From: Rhizobium album
GTDB lineage: Bacteria > Pseudomonadota > Alphaproteobacteria > Rhizobiales > Rhizobiaceae
NCBI RefSeq assembly: GCF_003122325.1
Contig: NZ_QFBC01000001.1
Span: 248,001 to 312,000, forward strand
Length of the DNA: 64,000 bases
Reading direction: 5' to 3'
Part shown: piece after piece, positions 1 through 11,046 of the stretch
How positions within the stretch are numbered: the first letter of the stretch is position 1
Layout of the letters: every line of letters begins with the position of its first letter
The notes under the pieces: generated by a model
Seen by the model: the letters and a program-made list of their open reading frames with translations, nothing else
Told to the model about the DNA's origin: nothing
Databases searched by the model: none
Position numbers and translations under genes: made by a program

Positions 1-1
1 G

Positions 2-214
2 CCGGCGGACGACAGCGTCAACGCCGCTTATGGCGAGGTCTGGGATATCGGTTATCTCGGCGACTTCTCGCTTTTCCTGGTGAAGACGCAGGACGGCCGG
101 GTGCTGCGCGCGGCGCAGGCCAACGTCGCCCGCCTCGTCGACCGGCCGATCACCTTCGGCGACATGGTCTGGCTCAGCTGGTCGGCGGATGCCGGCCTGG
201 TGCTGACGCGCTAG
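2..214 (+). CDS. potG: Polyamine ABC transporter ATP-binding protein, C-terminal fragment (PotG-like)
   Basis: The window opens inside this gene; only the last 70 codons are present, ending at TAG 212-214. The translated end contains IGYLGDFSLFLV and ITFGDMVWLSW, which fits the C-terminal TOBE domain of PotA/PotG ATPases; no Walker motifs are in view. Two PotH/PotI-type permease genes follow directly in the same direction, so this is read as the ATPase of the same putrescine/spermidine importer. In a complete system it would energise uptake at the inner face of the cytoplasmic membrane. The family call rests on a short tail plus gene order. Confidence 0.75.
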   Translation, partial: PADDSVNAAYGEVWDIGYLGDFSLFLVKTQDGRVLRAAQANVARLVDRPITFGDMVWLSWSADAGLVLTR

Positions 215-226
215 GGGAGGCGGTCC

Positions 227-1138
227 ATGTCCGAAGCCCACGCGCTCAAACCAAGCCCGGCCCGCTGGCTGGTCGTCATCTTCCCCTACGTCTGGCTGAC
301 GCTGTTCTTCCTGGCGCCGTTCCTGATCATCCTGAAGATCTCGTTGTCGGACACGGCGATCGCCATGCCGCCCTACACGCCGGTTTTTCAGGGCTTCGGG
401 GCGATCGGCGATTTCATTTCGCAGCTGGATATCGAAAACTATATCTTCCTGACCGACGATCCGCTGTATATCGACGCCTATCTCTCGTCGCTGCGCATCG
501 CCGTCATCTCCACCTTGCTGCTGCTGCTCGTCGGTTATCCGATGGCGCTGTGCATGGCGCGGGCCTCGGCCGGCATCCGCCCGACGCTGGTCATGCTGGT
601 GATCCTGCCGTTCTGGACCTCGTTCCTGATCCGCGTCTATGCCTGGATCGGCATCCTCAAGCCGGAAGGCCTGCTGACACTTTTGCTGCAGACGCTCGGC
701 ATCTACGGGCCGGATGACCAGGTGCAGATCTTCCGCACGGAAACGGCCGTCTTCATCGGCATCGTCTATTCCTACCTGCCCTTCATGGTCCTGCCTCTGT
801 ACGCGGCGCTCGAAAAGCTGGACGGCACGCTTCTTGAAGCCGCCAGCGACCTCGGTTGCCCGCCGTGGAAGGCGTTCTGGAAGATCACCTTCCCGCTGTC
901 GCTGCCGGGCGTCATCGCCGGCTCGATGATCTGCTTCATCCCGATCACCGGTGAGTTCGTCATCCCCGACCTGCTCGGCGGCGCCGAAACGCTGATGATC
1001 GGCAAGACGCTCTGGACGGAATTCTTCGGCAACCGCGACTGGCCGCTCGCTTCGGCCGTGGCCGTCATCCTGCTGCTCGTGCTGGTGGTGCCGATCATGA
1101 TCTTCCAGAACCAGCAGCAGAAAGCCGAGGGGAAATAA
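227..1138 (+). CDS. potH: Polyamine ABC transporter permease, PotH-like
   Basis: A 303-residue inner-membrane permease of the binding-protein-dependent type with about six hydrophobic segments. The cytoplasmic EAA loop that contacts the ATPase is visible near residue 205 (LEAASDLGCPPWKAFWKITFP). Length and sequence fit PotH, one half of the putrescine/spermidine channel heterodimer. The ATG follows a GGGGAGG ribosome site 12 nt downstream of the potG stop, and the next permease begins 3 nt after this gene, so all are one operon. Substrate (putrescine or a related cation) is inferred from family only; the periplasmic binding protein lies outside the window. Confidence 0.9.
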   Translation: MSEAHALKPSPARWLVVIFPYVWLTLFFLAPFLIILKISLSDTAIAMPPYTPVFQGFGAIGDFISQLDIENYIFLTDDPLYIDAYLSSLRIAVISTLLLLLVGYPMALCMARASAGIRPTLVMLVILPFWTSFLIRVYAWIGILKPEGLLTLLLQTLGIYGPDDQVQIFRTETAVFIGIVYSYLPFMVLPLYAALEKLDGTLLEAASDLGCPPWKAFWKITFPLSLPGVIAGSMICFIPITGEFVIPDLLGGAETLMIGKTLWTEFFGNRDWPLASAVAVILLLVLVVPIMIFQNQQQKAEGK

Positions 1139-1141
1139 GCC

Positions 1142-1957
1142 ATGAAGTCAGGTCGCTTCGATACCACCATCCTCACCCTCTGCTTCGCCTTCCTCTATAT
1201 CCCGATCATCATCCTGGTGATCTATTCCTTCAACGCCTCGAAGCTCGTCACCGTCTGGGGCGGGTTCTCGACGCAATGGTACCGGCAGATGTGGTCGAAC
1301 GAGGGGCTGATGGACGCCGCCTGGGTGACCATCCGCGTCGGCATCCTCTCGGCCAGCATCGGCACGGTGCTCGGCACGCTGGCGGCGCTGACCCTGGTGC
1401 GGTTCACGCGTTTTCCCGGCCGCATGCTGTTTTCCGGGATGATCTATGCGCCGCTCGTCATGCCGGAAGTCATCACCGGCCTGTCGCTGCTGCTGCTGTT
1501 CGTCGCCGTCGGCATCGATCGCGGCTTCTGGACGGTGACGATCGCGCATACGACCTTCACCATGTGTTACGTGGCGATCGTCGTGCAATCGCGGCTGATC
1601 ACCTTCGACCGCAGCCTGGAGGAGGCGGCGCTCGATCTCGGCTGCCCGCCGGTGAAGACCTTCTTCAAGATCACTCTCCCTTTGATCCTGCCGGCCGTCA
1701 TCGCCGGCTGGATGCTGGCCTTCACCCTGTCGCTGGACGACCTGGTGATCGCGAGCTTCGCCACCGGGCCCGGTGCGACGACCCTGCCGATCAAGATCTA
1801 CAGCCAGGTGCGCCTCGGTGTGACGCCGGAAATCAACGCCGCCTGCACCATTCTCATCGGCATCGTCACCATCGGTGTCATCATCGCCTCGGTCGTCACC
1901 AAGCGGCAGGAATACCAGCGCCAGCGCGACGAACATTTCGCGGCCAAGGGGGCGTGA
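1142..1957 (+). CDS. potI: Polyamine ABC transporter permease, PotI-like
   Basis: A 271-residue permease partnering the preceding PotH-like protein. It has a first membrane segment near residues 10-30 and an EAA loop around residue 160 (LEEAALDLGCPPVKTFFKIT), followed by the usual PotI region (LSLDDLVIASF). The start lies 3 nt after the potH stop, with GAGGGG inside the end of potH as ribosome site, so translation is probably coupled. It is the last gene of the operon: the next gene is on the other strand and ends only 4 nt beyond this stop. Polyamine specificity is inferred from family resemblance. Confidence 0.9.
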   Translation: MKSGRFDTTILTLCFAFLYIPIIILVIYSFNASKLVTVWGGFSTQWYRQMWSNEGLMDAAWVTIRVGILSASIGTVLGTLAALTLVRFTRFPGRMLFSGMIYAPLVMPEVITGLSLLLLFVAVGIDRGFWTVTIAHTTFTMCYVAIVVQSRLITFDRSLEEAALDLGCPPVKTFFKITLPLILPAVIAGWMLAFTLSLDDLVIASFATGPGATTLPIKIYSQVRLGVTPEINAACTILIGIVTIGVIIASVVTKRQEYQRQRDEHFAAKGA

Positions 1958-1961
1958 TGGT

Positions 1962-2207
1962 TCAGTCGCTGCGCGGCGGCAGGAAAAGATAGGTTAGCAG
2001 CCAGATCGGCAGGATGATCAGCGACCCCAGCACCATGTTGGGGATCGCCCAGGCGATGGCGCGTTCGAGAAACAGGCGGATATCGTCCTCCGTCAGCCCG
2101 GCAAAGGTCAGCAAGCTGTTGGTGGTGATCCCGAAAAAGGAAAGCGCCGCGCCCAGGAGAAGGGACGCCAGCGCGATCTTGAGCATCGCGGCAAGCAAGC
2201 GCAGCAC
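1962..2207 (-). CDS. Small two-helix membrane protein (DUF6460-like)
   Basis: An 81-residue protein with two hydrophobic stretches, about residues 5-27 and 54-76, separated by an acidic segment (LTEDDIRLFLERA). The ending IAWAIPNMVLGSLIILPIWL, with a final leucine/phenylalanine/proline-rich tail, resembles the rhizobial DUF6460 family as I remember it. Function is unknown; it presumably sits in the cytoplasmic membrane. It is convergent with potI, 4 nt apart, and lies just downstream of the AsmA-like gene on the same strand (29 nt gap), with which it may be cotranscribed. Confidence 0.65.
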   Translation of the reverse strand: MLRLLAAMLKIALASLLLGAALSFFGITTNSLLTFAGLTEDDIRLFLERAIAWAIPNMVLGSLIILPIWLLTYLFLPPRSD

Positions 2208-2236
2208 CGAACATCCCCCATCCGGCTGATTCGCAA

Positions 2237-4117
2237 TTATTCTAAGGGTTTTCCCGTCAGGATAGAAATGGGGGAAATCACCGGGTCCGGCCAGGAGCCG
2301 CCGGCGAAGAACGGCAGCGGCTGCACCGTGTCGTTGCCATCAGCCGGTTTCAGCATGCCGGCCAGCGCCATGCCGTTGGTGCCGTAGGGGATGACGCCCG
2401 ACAGCGTCAGCGTCTCGTTGCGGCCGATGATGCGGGCGGTCTTGATGGTGGCCGAACCCTTGGCGAAGTCCGCGACGATTTCGGCATTGTCGAAATCGAA
2501 GTTGCGGCTGCCGGCCTCGCTGAGCTGGAAGAAGGTCTTGCTGGCCGCCAGGCTGCGGAATGCGGTGGTGTCGAACTGTTTTAGCGATCCGGTGCCGGTA
2601 TACATCTTGACCGAGCCGGAGATGTCGTTGGCGCTGGTCGCCCAGACAGGCTTGTCGGTCTTCAGCGTCAGGTCCAGCGAACCGATGCCGAGCGGCAACG
2701 AGCCGGAAAGCGGAATGCGTGCCGCAGCGGCGGCAAGATCGGCATCGCGGATCGAGATCGCCAGGTTGCCGCCGCCCTCGAAGCCGCTTTCGGCGACGTC
2801 CATGTGGGCGATCATCTGGCCGCCTTCGAATTCGCTGTCGCCGATATCGAAATTCGCCTTGCCCTGCGCCACCAGCACGCTGGCGCCGACATCGCGCAGA
2901 TCGAAGGGGGACAGCGCCGCCGTCTGCGCTGAAAGCCGGAGATCGACGTCCAGCTGCCGCAGGAAGGTAGCATCCGCCGTTTCGTCCGGCGTGCCGCCGG
3001 CCGGCACATTCAGCGAGAAGGCGGAGAGGAAGGCACGCACGTCGAGCTGGTCGAAGGCGAGCGTGCCGGTCATCTTCGGTCGCCGCCCTTGCGGCAAGGT
3101 GAGGTCGAGGACGCCGGAGGCATTGGTGTCGTTGATGGCAAAGCGCAGGTTGTTGAAGCGCACGCCGGAATCGGCCGTCATCAGGTCGGCGCTCATCGAG
3201 GCGCTTTTGAGCAGCGCGACGCTCGGCAGCTTGGCGCCGCTCCAGGCGAGCAGGCCGGGAATGTCGGCGGCATTGATCTCTACCGCACCGGAAAGGAAGG
3301 CGGTGCTCGCAAGGTTCGCCACACCGTCGAAACGCGCCGTCAGAACCGGCGAGGAGAAGGAGAGCGAAGCGGTCGCATTGCGGCCGGAAGCAAGCAGCAG
3401 CGGCTGCGAGGATGCCAGGTCCATCTTGACGTCGTGGTCGAAGATGCGCAGCAGCACATAGGCCTTGACGGCGTCCTGCAGGCTCGGCCAGTCGATGTCG
3501 GCGGAAATCCCGCCAAGCTGGAAATGCGCGCCGCCGGCGTCCTGGAGCTCGACCGTGCCGTCCTCGATGGTGATCGAGCCGATACGGGCATTGAGATTGC
3601 GTTCGAGGACCTGACTGTTGCCGCCGCCGGGCTTCACCTCGGCCAGCGCCCGCGCCAGCAGGCCCTTGTCGGTCCAGTCTATCGCGCCGCTCGGGGCGCG
3701 CGTAAGAAAGAGATGCGGCCGCACGAAATGGAAATCGCGGAACTGCAGCTGTCCGCGCAGGGCCTTGACCAGGCTGAAGGAGGCCGACATGCGGTCGATC
3801 CGGGCGATCTCTTGCCGCGCGTCGCCGTCACGTTTCTCGATCGTCACGTCCTGCAGCGTCAGGCGCGGAACCGGCCAGAATTCCAGCTCCGGCGAGCCGC
3901 CGATGATGGCGCGATGGCCTGTCCAGCTGGAAATCGCCCGCTCCATGCCGTTGCGGACGAGGCTGGTGGAAATCAGGTAGGGCGCCGACAGCCTGATGAC
4001 ACCGAAGATGCAGAAAAACGCGACCAGGGCGATCAGCGTCACGCGGATGATCGACTGGCGTGATCGGTTGATCCTGCGAAAAATCCGGCGCACAAACCGC
4101 GTACGAGATTGGGTCAT
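2237..4117 (-). CDS. AsmA-family envelope protein
   Basis: A 626-residue protein with a basic N-terminus, one transmembrane segment near residues 25-47 and a long periplasmic region. The early LEFWPVPRLTLQDVTI and later repeated beta-rich segments are typical of AsmA. AsmA relatives are bridge-like proteins linked to phospholipid transport to, and assembly of, the outer membrane. The first about 160 residues carry the AsmA N-terminal region and the C-terminal third resembles AsmA_2 (LTLSGVIPYGTNGMALAGML). It is divergent from the acetoacetyl-CoA synthetase gene. The precise cargo cannot be deduced. Confidence 0.8.
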   Translation of the reverse strand: MTQSRTRFVRRIFRRINRSRQSIIRVTLIALVAFFCIFGVIRLSAPYLISTSLVRNGMERAISSWTGHRAIIGGSPELEFWPVPRLTLQDVTIEKRDGDARQEIARIDRMSASFSLVKALRGQLQFRDFHFVRPHLFLTRAPSGAIDWTDKGLLARALAEVKPGGGNSQVLERNLNARIGSITIEDGTVELQDAGGAHFQLGGISADIDWPSLQDAVKAYVLLRIFDHDVKMDLASSQPLLLASGRNATASLSFSSPVLTARFDGVANLASTAFLSGAVEINAADIPGLLAWSGAKLPSVALLKSASMSADLMTADSGVRFNNLRFAINDTNASGVLDLTLPQGRRPKMTGTLAFDQLDVRAFLSAFSLNVPAGGTPDETADATFLRQLDVDLRLSAQTAALSPFDLRDVGASVLVAQGKANFDIGDSEFEGGQMIAHMDVAESGFEGGGNLAISIRDADLAAAAARIPLSGSLPLGIGSLDLTLKTDKPVWATSANDISGSVKMYTGTGSLKQFDTTAFRSLAASKTFFQLSEAGSRNFDFDNAEIVADFAKGSATIKTARIIGRNETLTLSGVIPYGTNGMALAGMLKPADGNDTVQPLPFFAGGSWPDPVISPISILTGKPLE

Positions 4118-4280
4118 GGTTCAGCGGGGCCGCCTTTTTTCCACTCCGCAGCGGAGCCTTTCAGCGGGATAGCGGATTTATCGCGCCTGCGCAAATGCGT
4201 GTCGTCTCCGGCGGGATGGAAGGCCACTTTATAATGCGATGCAGCATGCTATACAGGACAAAAATGCGCAGGAGGACAGC

Positions 4281-6233
<1,953 letters not shown>

Positions 6234-6439
6234 GGCGGGACAGGGCTGTCCGGCAAGCGAAAGGCGCGGTCAGCCAAGTTCTTGCCGGTGAAAGATCGGT
6301 GTCGCCGGTAACCACTTGTTAAGGCGCGGCTTGCGAATGTGTGACCAGCAAGGCGCCCTTGTATCGAGGGCTGCTCTATCGGTTTCCGGCGCCCGATGCG
6401 GCCGGTTCGAACCCTTGTTGAACAGCATAGACTCATAAA

Positions 6440-6468
6440 AAGGCGGCCCCGTGCCGCCTTATTTTTAC
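6440..6468. terminator. Bidirectional rho-independent terminator
   Basis: Stem AAGGCGGC (6440-6447) pairs with GCCGCCTT (6453-6460) around a 5-nt loop. ATTTTT follows on the plus strand and a TTTTTAT run follows on the minus strand. It sits between the convergent acetoacetyl-CoA synthetase and kinase genes, so it can serve both. Confidence 0.8.
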
Positions 6469-6511
6469 TGCGTACTTGGCGCGTCTCGAAAGACGCGCGC
6501 CGATGTAGTGT

Positions 6512-9500
6512 TCAGTTCGCCAAAACCCGCGGCGAGGGGAAGGTGATCTCCACCAGCGTGCCCTCGTTGGGGGCGGAACTGATGGAAAACTGGGCGCGGT
6601 TGGCATCCACCATCGCTTTCGTCAGCGGCAGGCCGAGACCGGTGCCGTCGCCACGCTTGCGGGACGTCGTGGCCACCTGCCGGAACGGTTTCATCGCCTG
6701 CTCCAGTTCCGAGCGGGTCATGCCGACGCCGGTGTCGCGGATGCGCAGCACGACGCTGCCGTTCGTCTCATACGAGGTCGAAACGACGATCTGGCCGCCG
6801 GACGGCGTGAAACGGATGGCGTTCGACAGGATGTTGAGCGCGATCTGCTTGATCGAGCGCAGGTCGGCCACCACGTGCGGCACCGATTGCGACAGGGCGG
6901 TGCGGATGATGACGCGCTGGCTGTTGGCCTGCGGCTGGATCAGCGCCACGGCCTCCGACAGCGTTTCGTTCAGCCCGACGGCGATGAAGTCGAGATCCAT
7001 CTCGCCGGCTTCGATCTTGGAAATGTCGAGCAGGTCGTTGACGATGTCGAGCACATGGCGCCCGGAGCGGCCGATGTCGTTGGCATATTCGATGTAGCGC
7101 GGATGGCCGATGGCACCGAACCGTTCCGTCGCCATCATGTCGGAGAAACCGATGATGGCATTCAGCGGCGTACGGATCTCATGGCTGACGCGGGCGAGGA
7201 ATTCGCTCTTGTGGGCATTGGCGGTTTCCGCCGCCCGCTTGGCGTTGCGCAGCTCCTCCTCGGTGCGTTTCCACTGGGTGATGTCGCGGATGACGGCGCA
7301 ATAACCCTCCGACGAGGTCAGGCGCCCCATGGTCATGAACAGCGGGATGAAACCGCCGGACGCCTCGCGGCCGATCACTTCGCGGCCGTCGTTGAGCACG
7401 CTCGCCACGCCATGCCCGGCCAGCGCGGCGAGATAGTCCATCACCGACTTCTGGCTTTCATGGGCAAAAAGCATGACGAAGGGTTTGCCCTGCGTCTCCT
7501 CGTTGTCATAGTTGAACAGCGCGTTGGCCGAGCGGTTCATCGAGCGGATCTCGCCGTCATGACCGAGGATGACGACGCCGTCCGTCGCGGTTTCGAGGAT
7601 CGAGCGCAGTTCCTCCAGTTCCCCCTGCACGCGCGCGAGCCGGGCGCGGATGCGGTCCTGCCGGCCATCCGCCTCTTCCATGTCGGCCACCGTTGCGGCG
7701 GCGAAGGACTGGCGTCCGCCGAGCGGCATCAGCGCCAGCATCAGCGCGTTGCCCTGTTCCCAGCGGATCGATTGCAGCCGGGCCATGACGGGAACCAGCA
7801 GGTCGTCGGAGCGCACCAGCGTCAACCCGCCGGGCTGGCCGGAATCCTCGTCGAGATCCTGCCGCTGCAGCAGGGCGTCGAGACCGCCGACCTCTTCCAG
7901 GGCAGCCAGCGTGTCGTAGCCGGTCAGGCGCAGGAATTCGGGATTGGCGTGGATCAGTTCGTCGCCGGCATGCACCAGCAATGCCACCGGCATCTGGTCG
8001 ATGGCGCCGGCCGAAAGCCCTTCCTCCATCTGGGCGCGCGGCGGGATGAGCGAAGCGAGCACGTCCAGCGGGGTTTCTTCCGTCGGGCCGTCTTCCTCGG
8101 CCTGCGGTTCCCCGGCATCCGCCTCGATATCGTCATCGGCTTCAGCGGCTATGTCGAGATCATCTGCCTCTTCGGCTTCTTCCGCGTTTGAGACAGCGGC
8201 ATCGTTCCCGGAAGGTTGCTCTTCGTTCAGCGGCGCGGACAAAGCCTCGCTATCGGCGGGCGTCAGCGCCGTGTCCCGATCGTCGGCGGGTATCGTTTCG
8301 GAAGCGGCCTGCGTCTCGGCGATATCGTCCACAGGCGCCTGCGTGGCCTCGTCGTCGCCGGCCTGGTTGAGCGGCTGCAATTGCCGGGCGATCTCGCGGA
8401 AGGCGGCCTGTTCGACGGCGCTCAGCCCCTCGCGGCCGCGCAGGCGGCGCTCTTCGAGGCGAATGACCTTGTCGGAATGGCGGCGGTTGGGGGTATCGAC
8501 CAGGCGCAAGGCCGGGCGCTCGCCCCAGGGCAGCATCAGCGACGCCTCGTCGCGTGCCCTCTCGCCTGGCTGGCCGTCGGCCGGTTCGATTTCCTCATCG
8601 GGGGCACTGCCGGCATCAGCGGGCGGCGCCATGTCGGGAACATCGCCTGCCGTATCGGTATCCGGCAGCGATACGGCAGCCTCAGGCTGTTCGACGTCGG
8701 CGGCGACGGCTTGCGGCTGCACGGTCTCGGCTTCCTCTGGTTCCGCTCGGGCGGGCACCGCGGTCGCGCTTGCGCCGATGTCTTCCCCCGTCAGCGCCCC
8801 GGCGGCGAGCGACAGGCCGAGTTCCAGCGGGTCGCTGACCGCATCGGCGAGGCGCACGATGCCAAAACCGCGAAAACCGTCGAATTCGCGGTTGCGCGTA
8901 TAGGTCGGCAGGGCGGCGAGATCGACGGGCACCTTCAGCGTCGTTCCTTCGATCGGCCAATGGATCGTCTTGCCCGACCAGGTGTCGCGCTTGCCGAGCA
9001 GTTCGGCGATCTTGCCGTCCGGATCGAGGTTGAAGAGATGGGCGATATCGGTGAAGGCAACGCCGTTGATCGACGAGGCGTGCGGACCGACCGCCTTGGC
9101 GAATTCGTTGGAAACCTCGTTGAAACGGCCCTCGGCGTCGATCTTCCAGACGAAACGCGTGGCGCGCGCCTGCGGATTGAAGACAAATCCGCTGTCCTTC
9201 GCGGGAGCATCACCCGCCTGTTGCGGCCTCTCTGCCACGGATGCCGCCGCAGCCTCTTCCGGTTGCTGGTCGCAAATCGGCACGGTTTCCGTAGGAGTTG
9301 CTTCATCGGGGGGCGACATTTCGCTGTCGTCGTCGGCTTCCTCCGGGGCCGGCTCGCCATCTTCCATCGTGGAAGGCAAGTCGGTGGCACCAGGCAATTC
9401 GGAGGCTTCCTCGACCGGCCGGTCCGTCTCGGCCTCCTCGGGAATTTCGGCCGCATCGGGCGTATCGATGACGTCTTCCACCTCTTCGATCGTCGAAATG

Positions 9501-10345
9501 GCGTCAATCGCCGCGGCATAGTCGTCGCCCGGCTGTGCCGGTGTAGCCGGTACGTCTGCCTCGACCTGCTGGTCGGGTTCGGCCAGCGGCGCCAGCGCAT
9601 GCGTTTCGTCTTCGATAGTCCCGACAGCGGGCTGCACCGGCGCGGCCTCGGAAAAATCCTCGGTCGGATCGAGATTGCCGATGACCATCTCGACGACGAA
9701 CAGCAGGTGCAGGCCGGGCTCGTCCGAGAGCTTGCCGACCGCTGCCGGCAGGTAACCGCGGCCGGTCGGGATCGGACGTTTCATCAGCCGGTCGGGATGG
9801 TTGCCGACCATGGTGACCAGGGCACGCGCCGTGTGTTCGGTGATGCCCAGGCGCTCGAAACGCTCCGAAGCGGCGATGATTTCGCCGTCATTGCCGAGGA
9901 CCGCCATATGCGTATCGGGATCGTCGAACCCTTCGAGCATCTGCCGGGCGCAGTCGCGGCGGTCCATCGCCGTCGTCTTCAGCGGAACGGAAAACAGCAC
10001 GGCATCCTCGCCGGCCGGCGTCTGCAGGCGCTCGACCGTCGCCTGGACGCTGATACGCTGGAAGCCGGACGCGATTCGCACAAGAAGCGAACGGCTGTCG
10101 CCGTCTTTGCCGAGCTGCCGTGCGGTGGCTTCCATCTGCCGGAAGGTCACGTCGTTGCGGTTGGGGCCTTCCTCGAGGAAATCGTAGATGCCGGGATTGC
10201 CGAACAGTCGTGCGCCTGCGCCGTTTGCCCACAGCACCCGGTCCATCGCCGCTGAAAACAGCACGATGGCTTCGCCGCGGGCAAACCGGTCTTTCACGCG
10301 CATGTGCACGGCGATGTCGATAAACGGGTATTGAACTGCGGGCAT
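6512..10345 (-). CDS. cbrA: Multi-PAS sensor histidine kinase, CbrA/PdhS type
   Basis: A 1277-residue histidine kinase with no obvious membrane segment. An N-terminal sensory region (about 1-220) is followed by a long acidic Ala/Glu/Asp/Pro-rich linker (about 225-390), a PAS-like domain (about 395-510), a second acidic linker (about 520-830), two further PAS-like units (about 850-1030) and the kinase core. H1055 in SHEIRTPLNAIIGFSDMM is the phospho-acceptor. The N box (NILSN, 1171-1175), DTGVGM (1204) and GTGLGLPL (1234) are intact. CbrA of Sinorhizobium acts on DivK/PleD-type regulators in cell-cycle control and symbiosis. Identity comes from kinase-core similarity and remembered gene order (acetoacetyl-CoA synthetase, cbrA, phasin). 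Confidence 0.8.
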   Translation of the reverse strand: MPAVQYPFIDIAVHMRVKDRFARGEAIVLFSAAMDRVLWANGAGARLFGNPGIYDFLEEGPNRNDVTFRQMEATARQLGKDGDSRSLLVRIASGFQRISVQATVERLQTPAGEDAVLFSVPLKTTAMDRRDCARQMLEGFDDPDTHMAVLGNDGEIIAASERFERLGITEHTARALVTMVGNHPDRLMKRPIPTGRGYLPAAVGKLSDEPGLHLLFVVEMVIGNLDPTEDFSEAAPVQPAVGTIEDETHALAPLAEPDQQVEADVPATPAQPGDDYAAAIDAISTIEEVEDVIDTPDAAEIPEEAETDRPVEEASELPGATDLPSTMEDGEPAPEEADDDSEMSPPDEATPTETVPICDQQPEEAAAASVAERPQQAGDAPAKDSGFVFNPQARATRFVWKIDAEGRFNEVSNEFAKAVGPHASSINGVAFTDIAHLFNLDPDGKIAELLGKRDTWSGKTIHWPIEGTTLKVPVDLAALPTYTRNREFDGFRGFGIVRLADAVSDPLELGLSLAAGALTGEDIGASATAVPARAEPEEAETVQPQAVAADVEQPEAAVSLPDTDTAGDVPDMAPPADAGSAPDEEIEPADGQPGERARDEASLMLPWGERPALRLVDTPNRRHSDKVIRLEERRLRGREGLSAVEQAAFREIARQLQPLNQAGDDEATQAPVDDIAETQAASETIPADDRDTALTPADSEALSAPLNEEQPSGNDAAVSNAEEAEEADDLDIAAEADDDIEADAGEPQAEEDGPTEETPLDVLASLIPPRAQMEEGLSAGAIDQMPVALLVHAGDELIHANPEFLRLTGYDTLAALEEVGGLDALLQRQDLDEDSGQPGGLTLVRSDDLLVPVMARLQSIRWEQGNALMLALMPLGGRQSFAAATVADMEEADGRQDRIRARLARVQGELEELRSILETATDGVVILGHDGEIRSMNRSANALFNYDNEETQGKPFVMLFAHESQKSVMDYLAALAGHGVASVLNDGREVIGREASGGFIPLFMTMGRLTSSEGYCAVIRDITQWKRTEEELRNAKRAAETANAHKSEFLARVSHEIRTPLNAIIGFSDMMATERFGAIGHPRYIEYANDIGRSGRHVLDIVNDLLDISKIEAGEMDLDFIAVGLNETLSEAVALIQPQANSQRVIIRTALSQSVPHVVADLRSIKQIALNILSNAIRFTPSGGQIVVSTSYETNGSVVLRIRDTGVGMTRSELEQAMKPFRQVATTSRKRGDGTGLGLPLTKAMVDANRAQFSISSAPNEGTLVEITFPSPRVLAN

Positions 10346-10468
10346 AACAAATCCTGTACGCGGGGCTAATGCCGAAGTTGTCTGAGATTAACAGTTTTTT
10401 AATATCGAAGCACCCCCCGCCCGGTCCAGCAGAGGCCGTGGAATCCGTTAAATACGGTTAATGTCTTG

Positions 10469-10495
10469 TGCGACGCAAAATTATGTTGCAATGCA
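10469..10495. promoter_or_regulatory. Two PhaR-like operator half-site palindromes upstream of the phasin gene
   Basis: TGC-GAC-GCA (10469-10477) and TGC-AAT-GCA (10487-10495) are two copies of the TGC-N3-GCA palindrome with centres 18 bp apart. Both extend outward as TTGTGC-N3-GCAA when read in opposite orientation. The second overlaps the -35 hexamer of the phasin promoter. PhaR, the repressor of phasin and PHB genes, binds TGC/GCA-rich sites in other alphaproteobacteria. Assignment to PhaR is inference; the repeated palindrome itself is directly visible. Confidence 0.55.
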
Positions 10496-10514
10496 CAAAA
10501 AGATCGCCTATATA
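10486..10514 (+). promoter_or_regulatory. Sigma-70-type promoter of the phasin gene
   Basis: TTGCAA (10486-10491) and TATATA (10509-10514, extending to TATATAAT) are separated by 17 bp, placing the start of transcription near 10521, about 60 nt before the phasin ATG. The second TGC-N3-GCA palindrome covers the -35 element, as expected for repression. Confidence 0.6.
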
Positions 10515-10581
10515 ATGGGCATCACTCAAACAGACGTTCGCGACCGGTCTTGTCCGTTTCTCGCGACACCAGGAGCATCGC

Positions 10582-11025
10582 ATGAAAAAGATTGAAGACG
10601 TTTTCTCCGTTGCCAATTTCGACCCTGCCAAGCTGACGGAAAGCTTCCGCGAGTTCGCTGAAAAGGGCGTGCAGCAGTCGAAGGATGCCTACGCGAAGAT
10701 GCGCGTTGCCGCCGACGATGCCGCCAAGACGGTGGAAGCAACGGTCCAGACCGCCCAGGCCGGCACGGTCGACATCGGCCTCAAGGCGATCGACGCGCTG
10801 CGCACCAATGCCGAAAGCTCGCTTTCCCACATGGAAGCCCTGCTGGGCGTCAAGTCGGCTGCCGAGTTCTTCGAACTGCAGACCGCCTTCATCCGCAAGC
10901 AGGCCGAAGTGACGGTCGAGCAGGCCAAGTCGATGCAGGACGCCACCAAGAAGTTTGCCGAACAGCTTTCCAAGCCGGTCAAGGATGCTGCCGAGAAAGC
11001 AATCTCCGGCTTCAAGGCTGCCTGA
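10582..11025 (+). CDS. phaP: Phasin (PHB granule-associated protein)
   Basis: A 147-residue, mostly helical, amphipathic protein without a signal peptide. The core (FREFAEKGVQQSKDAYAKMR, then NAESSLSHMEALLGVKSAAEFFELQTAFIRKQAE) matches the alphaproteobacterial phasin family. Phasins coat polyhydroxybutyrate granules and control their size and number. The ATG is preceded by AGGAG about 7 nt upstream. The gene is monocistronic, with its own promoter, paired operator-like sites and a strong terminator, and is divergent from cbrA. The final helix (KKFAEQLSKPVKDAAEKAI) is typical. Confidence 0.93.
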   Translation: MKKIEDVFSVANFDPAKLTESFREFAEKGVQQSKDAYAKMRVAADDAAKTVEATVQTAQAGTVDIGLKAIDALRTNAESSLSHMEALLGVKSAAEFFELQTAFIRKQAEVTVEQAKSMQDATKKFAEQLSKPVKDAAEKAISGFKAA

Positions 11026-11046
11026 TCCTGGCGGTATTCTTGAGGG

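Noticed and set aside
2391-3461. Long open frame antisense to the AsmA-like gene
   Set aside because: High-GC third-position bias creates long antisense frames; composition is Arg/Ser/Ala-rich with no family resemblance, and the opposite strand gene is well supported.
6405-6425. tRNA-like GGTTCGAACCC in the aacS-cbrA gap
   Set aside because: Only a T-loop-like string; no acceptor, D or anticodon arms can be built around it.
8216-10255. 679-codon plus-strand frame opposite cbrA
   Set aside because: It is the complement-frame shadow of the kinase and its acidic linkers; Gly/Arg-rich with no domain and no ribosome site.
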